Below, one piece after another: positions 60,048 to 64,000 of a DNA stretch of 64,000 bases (its first letter is position 1; every line of letters begins with the position of its first letter). The stretch covers positions 4,774,001-4,838,000 of the forward strand of contig NC_079242.1 in NCBI RefSeq assembly GCF_028009165.1, in the 5' to 3' direction. Position numbers and translations under genes: made by a program. The stretch comes from Akanthomyces muscarius. Lineage: Eukaryota > Ascomycota > Sordariomycetes > Hypocreales > Cordycipitaceae. A model generated the notes under the pieces. It was given only the letters and a program-made list of their open reading frames with translations, had not been told where the DNA came from and ran no database searches.

Positions 60048-61936
60048 ATGACGCGACGCATCGTGAGCCCTCCCGCCCCATGCGATACCCCAGATCGCTG
60101 CTGACAGACTGCTTGCGATAGGTTCGCAATTTAATACAGCTGAGTGCAGCGGCAGTATTTACTGTATTTGTGGTCCTCTTCCTCGATCGAAGCTACAGAG
60201 TTCTGCCGACATCGCTACACAACTACCTGCCGACACACCATCCCGGCCATGTCGTCACCGACGTGACGCTGGTGACATGCTCGACAGTCAACCCACTCTC
60301 GAAATGCGACCTCGACCCTAACAAGTGGCATCGCATCGACAAAGAACTCTTCCTCGGCCGTGCCTGGATGACCAAGAGCTATATTTTTGTCAGTCGCAAA
60401 CACGAGGAGGAGCTCACGGATCGCGACTATGTCGTCGTCGATTTAAAGGTCGGCCCCATGAAGCCCGTAGACGAAAAGCCGGATTCGCATGCTGTCTGGG
60501 AGTCGAGGCCTGGCGGTATCTGGGTGAAGCGCTCGTCGCAGAAAGTGGCAAGCGACTCCAACGAGGCCGTGACGAATGTCGACGTGCTTTTTGGCGACGA
60601 TGCCGTCGAGGCCCGCGATGGCTGGGCCATTCGAGGAACCCCCCTCCAGATTGACTCGAGCGGCTCGTTCCATTCTGCCCACGTAACTGTACGTCGCGGC
60701 GCGCCTGTAGAGCAAAAGAAGCCGAAACCGCGCATCCCGGACAATGGCAAGTTCAAAATTCTACAGATTGCCGATCTTCACCTGAGCACTGGCGTTGGCC
60801 ACTGCCGAGACGTGTACCCCGCGCTTGCCAAGGGCGAAAAGTGCGAGGCGGATCCTAGGACACTGGAGTTCGTCGACAAGATGATTGACGAGGAGAAGCC
60901 CGATTTTGTTGTTCTCAGTGGCGACCAAGTTAATGGGGAATCGGCGCCTGATCCGCAATCCGTAAGTAGCTTGGCACCTGAGAAACCGGGAATCACGGTA
61001 CTAACAGGCGGGATGTTAGGCCATCTTCAAGATTGCTCTCAAGCTCAAGGAGCGCAAGCTTCCCTACGCTTCCATCTTTGGCAACCACGACGACGCGCAG
61101 GCCATGGGCCGCGAGGCGCAAATGGCCATTATGGAATCCCTGCCCTACTCTCTCGCCAAGGCCGGCCCGGCCGACATTGACGGCGTCGGCAACTACTACA
61201 TTGAGGTGCTCGGCCGCGGCGGCTCTGACCACTCGGCCATTACCATTTACTTTTTCGACACGCACTCGTACACGCCCAACGAGAAAAAGTACCCCGGCTA
61301 CGACTGGGTCAAGCCCAGCCAGATTGAGTGGTTCAACCGGACGGCCGACAGCCTCGTCAAGCCGCACGCCGAGTACAGCCACCAGCACATGGATATTGCT
61401 TTTATACATATTCCTATTACTGAGTACGCCAACTACAACCAGACCTGGGTCGGCGAGTGGCGCGAAGGCGTTACTGCGCCCATCTATAACCCGGGCTTCC
61501 GCGACGCCCTCGTCGATAAAGGCATTCTAATGGTCAGCGCTGGACAGTATGTATCTCCCTACCTTTCTTCCTATCCCGTCAGCCAATGCAATCTAACCCT
61601 TTTTCTTCTTTCAGCGACCACTGCAACGATTACTGCATCCTATCCACCGAGGGCGAGCAGCACGACCCGGCCATGTGGATGTGCTACGCCGGCGGTGTCG
61701 GCTTTGGCGGCTACGCAGGCTACGGCGGCTACCTCCGCCGCGTCCGCCTCTACGAGATTGACGTCAACTCGGCTCGCATACACACCTGGAAGCGCGTCGA
61801 GGCCGGCCCCAACGTCACAGAGAAGATTGACTATCAAATGATTGTCGACGGCGCCAAGGCGTTCCCGGCGCCTCTGCCGCCGCAAACACCGCCGCCTGTG
61901 GCGACGGAGCGGCCGGTGGACGTCAAGGAATCATGA
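60048..61936 (+). CDS. Dcr2-like metallophosphoesterase
   Basis: Four exons: 60048-60062, 60122-60961, 61020-61546, 61615-61936, giving 567 aa. The tiny first exon (MTRRI) was accepted because it joins in frame to a signal-anchor helix (VRNLIQLSAAAVFTVFVVLF), so the protein is probably membrane-anchored with a lumenal catalytic domain. The metallophosphatase motifs appear in order: IADLHLS (D223/H225), VVLSGDQ, FGNHDD (about 306-311), AFIHIP and GHDHCND, the last formed across the third intron. The N-terminal region (TCSTVNPLSKCDLDPNKWHR) matches the extra domain of the yeast Dcr2 type, linked there to cell-cycle start and to dephosphorylation of the ER stress sensor Ire1. All metal-binding residues are present. 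The physiological substrate here is inference. Confidence 0.92.
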
Positions 61937-62564
61937 AAGAGATACTGAGCAAACAAAAAAATGCTCTGTAGTTACCAGGTATTATATTATTTTCGAGTTG
62001 GTGGTTTGCGTTTGGCTTTCTCTCTTACAGAGAAAATGGCGGCTGCCCTGCACCTTTTTTGTGTACATAGCAGCCGTCTGTGGCCCTTTTATTCTTTTTT
62101 TGAACCATCTGGCTAGGTTTGATGACCAAAGTGTCTGATTGTCCGGCGGCGTTTTCATCGGGCGCGGGTTGGGAGTTTTCTTCTTCTTTTGAAACAAGAC
62201 AAAGCAGAATCTTGTAAATGTACAAACAATCTCTATAAAAAAAGCTAGAAAACAGCGACTACTTGTATCAGAAAGCCAAGAGAGCAACGTCACCAGAGAA
62301 TGTTGCAGAAGAAAAAGGGCCACTGAAGTGCGCGGAAAACAGTATGTTCTTGCTGGGGTGCTACGGATATGTATATATACTTCTCATTCAGCTCATGAAC
62401 CTCGTTTCTCATGCTTGGTGCGTCATATTTAAATAAGATGTGCGCAATTCCCTTGTGCGCTCAGGGAAAAATCCTCAAGACCAGAATGCGAAACATGCAA
62501 AACAATAAAAGAAAAAGGTGCACAATCCAATGGTGGCCAAAACCGTCTGTCCCGCAAGAACTCA
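61937..62564. other. Convergent intergenic spacer
   Basis: 0.63 kb, AT-rich, between converging stop codons. No features recognised beyond the expected 3' untranslated regions. Confidence 0.5.
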
Positions 62565-64000
62565 TTAAACTGTGCCGCGTCGCCTCCCCTCGCGGAACAG
62601 GCTCGTCACCGCCGCAATCTTTTCCCCGCGCTCCTTTTCGAAAAACGCATTCACCTCGTACATCTTGACCACGTCCGACACCGTCATCACCAGGCTCTCC
62701 TCGTCGTACAGGTCCCTCGCGGCCTTTTTGATCGCCACCACTTCCAGGTACAACCTCTCCGCGTCGCGAAACGCGCGCTGCCTCATGGCGTCCCGCCGCA
62801 CCGCCTCGTGAGCAGCAGCAGCAGCCGTAGTGGCTCTATCGCTCATGCGTCGCCGTGGCGACGATGGTGGCGGCGGCAGTGTCGCACCGAGCTGATCTTG
62901 GAGAGACTGGCCCTGCAGGTGCAGGCTGCGAGCCATGTGCTCCATGGTGGCGACGCAGTGCGGATGTGCGCGGCCGAGCGTCGGTAACAAAATGTCGAGC
63001 GCTTTTTGGTACTTGGTCTGCGCGGTAGAGTACCTGGCCCGCAAGTCGTCCATGGCGGCGTGGCTCTGGATGGCGAGGGCGGTGCGCGGGTGCTGCGGGC
63101 CGAGGCAGCGCGTCTTGATGTCGACGGACTGCGCGTAGAGCGCCTCGGCGTCGTCAATGGCAAACACCTCCTTGCAGATGTTGGCCAGGTCGTCGAGCGA
63201 GCCGAGCGTCATCGGATGGCCCTGGCCAAAGGTGGTTTGGTACGAGAGGTACACGCGGCGGTAGAGCACGTGCGCGTCATTCGCTTTACCCATGCGGTGC
63301 AGGGTGTGGGCAAGCATCTGGATCGTGCCGACCGTCTCGGCGTGAGCAGGACCGAGGGCTTGTTCCTGCTCGTGCTCGAGGGTCTCGAATTGGTGCTCGG
63401 CGGTGCTGAGCTCCCCGCGTGCGACATTCGCCGTTGCCTTGGCCAGGGCGAGACGGAAACCGAGTGCTTCTTCGACGGAGACCAGGTTAACTGCCATGAG
63501 GACTTGAATGCTTGCGTCCATTTGACCAATTTGCTCCAAAAGTTGGCTCAGGGATAGCGACGTCTGGATTTTCTCGAGCGGGTTCATAGAGTCAGTGTGC
63601 TGAAGAGCCAGCTTGAAACACCCAATTGCTTGTGTGATGGCACCTTGTGTCATGCACACGTTGCCAAGTATATCCCACGAGACGCTCTCTAGCTCAGGGG
63701 GCTCCTCTAGGATGGGCGAGCAGTCATCATAACAAACTTTGGCATGGGGGGCCATGACACGCCCGAATTTATGAACTTGTTGCAACGTGGATGATTCGTC
63801 GTTAGCTTTGCGGACGCCGTCAGCACACACATTGCATGCAAGCCATGCATGTTCTGCCTTGTCCTCTTCTGGTAGACTTTTGCGCACGAATTCACGCGCG
63901 TCAACATCCATCATGAACAGCGACGTCAAAGTAGAGCTTGTTGAGGTTGGCGACGAAGGCGACTCGGACGGCGATGAAAACTCAGAAGAGTCGCTAATGT
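62565..64000 (-). CDS. Kinesin-light-chain-type TPR protein, 5' part beyond the window
   Basis: Open frame ending at 62565 and still open at the right window edge, so the start lies beyond 64000 unless translation begins at ATG 63914 or 63911 (MMDVDAREFVRKSL). Upstream of those codons the frame is Ser/Pro/Thr/Glu-rich (SDSSEFSSPSESPSSPTSTS), typical of a disordered linker, which suggests a longer protein. At least five TPR units of the kinesin-light-chain/TPR_10-12 style follow, for example LGPAHAETVGTIQMLAHTLH, FGQGHPMTLGSLDDLANICK, LGPQHPRTALAIQSHAAMDD and LGRAHPHCVATMEHMARSLH. A basic tail with ERGEKIAAVTSLFREGRRRG ends it. In fungi such repeats often form the C-terminus of NACHT/NB-ARC or patatin-like proteins, but no such domain is visible here. 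Probable protein-interaction scaffold. Confidence 0.8.
   Translation of the reverse strand, partial: ISDSSEFSSPSESPSSPTSTSSTLTSLFMMDVDAREFVRKSLPEEDKAEHAWLACNVCADGVRKANDESSTLQQVHKFGRVMAPHAKVCYDDCSPILEEPPELESVSWDILGNVCMTQGAITQAIGCFKLALQHTDSMNPLEKIQTSLSLSQLLEQIGQMDASIQVLMAVNLVSVEEALGFRLALAKATANVARGELSTAEHQFETLEHEQEQALGPAHAETVGTIQMLAHTLHRMGKANDAHVLYRRVYLSYQTTFGQGHPMTLGSLDDLANICKEVFAIDDAEALYAQSVDIKTRCLGPQHPRTALAIQSHAAMDDLRARYSTAQTKYQKALDILLPTLGRAHPHCVATMEHMARSLHLQGQSLQDQLGATLPPPPSSPRRRMSDRATTAAAAAHEAVRRDAMRQRAFRDAERLYLEVVAIKKAARDLYDEESLVMTVSDVVKMYEVNAFFEKERGEKIAAVTSLFREGRRRGTV

Overview
This is eukaryotic nuclear DNA from a filamentous ascomycete. The genes are interrupted by short (about 50-140 bp) GT...AG introns with CTAAC-type branch sites, the coding regions are GC-rich, and the gene set is typical of Pezizomycotina: a Zn2Cys6/MHR regulator, a WSC sensor, a Clr5-domain protein and a KLC-type TPR protein. 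The overall look is Sordariomycetes, perhaps Hypocreales. The order and species are inference from protein style, not a database match.

Layout. 0-7 kb: a mitochondrial succinyl-CoA:3-ketoacid CoA-transferase (+), facing a probable AhpD-like protein (-), then a six-exon Zn2Cys6 transcription factor (-). 7-21.3 kb: a gene-poor stretch with only two small genes, a 141-aa protein of unknown function at 13.56 kb and a 103-aa double-CxxC protein at 18.14 kb. The 141-aa gene sits between two diverged copies of a hairpin-bearing sequence and just downstream of three palindrome-containing repeats. 21.3-23.4 kb: a complete PiggyBac-type DNA transposon with perfect 38-bp terminal inverted repeats and an apparently intact two-exon transposase. 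26.4-34.4 kb: DNA primase large subunit (-), a WSC-domain membrane sensor (+) and a large single-exon Ser/Thr kinase (+). 34.4-41.2 kb: non-coding, with three tandem diverged ~165-bp repeats and several microsatellites. 41.2-51.9 kb: a Clr5-domain protein (+), a mitochondrial-type tRNA m1A58 methyltransferase-like protein (+) and a 1429-aa protein ending in a SAM methyltransferase domain (-). 52-58 kb: no supportable gene, with hints of decayed coding sequence. 58-64 kb: a Tho1/SARNP-like SAP protein (-), a Dcr2-like metallophosphoesterase (+), and a KLC-type TPR protein (-) that runs off the right edge.

The genes are mostly unrelated housekeeping or regulatory functions. They do not form a pathway or a biosynthetic cluster, and no tRNA, rRNA, CRISPR or prokaryotic-type operon was seen. 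Exon boundaries were worked out by hand from reading frame and splice consensus, and frame is preserved through every splice given.

The items most worth a second look are the intact PiggyBac element without an obvious TTAA duplication, the repeat-framed small gene at 12.7-14.3 kb, the tandem repeats at 35.2-35.7 kb, and the long hairpin at 31.7 kb.
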